Below are positions 63,928-64,000 of a stretch of 64,000 nucleotides of DNA, one piece after another. The DNA comes from Penium margaritaceum (lineage: Eukaryota; Streptophyta; Zygnematophyceae; Desmidiales; Peniaceae): assembly GCA_023375785.1 (NCBI GenBank), contig SZWC01003597.1:7239-71238 (forward strand), in the 5' to 3' direction. Made by a program: the position numbers and the translations under genes. Within the stretch, counting starts at the first letter, position 1, and the number at the start of each line of letters is the position of its first letter. A model generated the notes under the pieces. It searched no databases. It was not told the origin of the DNA and worked only from the letters and a program-made list of their open reading frames with translations.

Positions 63928-64000
63928 NNNNNNNNNNNNNNNNNNNNNNNNNNNNNNNNNNNNNNNNNNNNNNNNNNNNNNNNNNNNNNNNNNNNNNNNN
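63928..64000. other. Assembly gap (Ns)
   Basis: 73 undetermined bases at the window end, inside cop-B3. Isolated single Ns also occur at 15056, 23069 and 60712. Confidence 1.

Overview
This window is almost entirely retrotransposon sequence, stacked in several layers. I find no convincing host gene, tRNA, rRNA or CRISPR array. The elements are Ty1/copia and Ty3/gypsy (chromovirus) fossils plus a large LTR family without a recognisable polymerase. Their primer-binding sites resemble the initiator-tRNA-Met type (TGGTATCAGAGC), which points to a large nuclear genome of the green lineage, possibly a streptophyte or other green alga. That placement is inference; nothing here fixes a species.

Layout. 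Positions 310-1274 hold the 3' end of a copia element (cop-B1, + strand), whose 3' LTR is split and resumes at 28479-28979. Another copia element (cop-A1, 1275 to about 6800) sits in that LTR. Then come an unassigned stretch (6801-8289), a third copia subfamily (cop-C, 8290-12967), a partial cop-A relative (cop-A2, 12968-16190) and a polymerase-less LTR element, LARD-D1 (+, 16191-21670, LTR tail at 28218-28398). A second copy, LARD-D2 (-, 21671-28212), is inserted in the LTR of D1. Nine bases beyond the end of cop-B1 lies a chromovirus (chromo-E, -, 28989-43043), whose 5' leader carries LARD-D3 (-, 35360-41877). Exactly at the chromo-E terminus sits a full-length cop-A3 (+, 43047-51882 and 59681-59719), and cop-B2 (+, 51883-59675) is inserted in its 3' LTR. 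A 309-bp non-element segment (59727-60035) follows, then cop-B3 (+, from 60036) runs into a gap of Ns.

The nesting is supported by target-site duplications (TCAAC, CAGGG, GGGyG) and by LTR lengths that add up when split halves are summed (485+181=666; 803+39=842; 156+501=657). By-eye LTR divergence falls from about 12-14% (chromo-E) to 8-9% (D3), 7% (cop-A3) and 6-7% (cop-B2), matching the nesting order. All polymerase-bearing copies look broken.

The most unusual content is the LARD-D family: three copies of about 6.5 kb with a conserved non-polymerase reading frame, a coiled-coil segment, a GC-rich palindrome array, a tandem repeat that continues into the LTR, and a TG tract at a fixed place. 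Also notable are CAG-rich leaders shared by unrelated families, paired stem-loops near the cop-A primer site, and phased TGACGTCA palindromes just upstream of gag. Three sites joined by single Ns include two near-perfect duplications that look like assembly artefacts.
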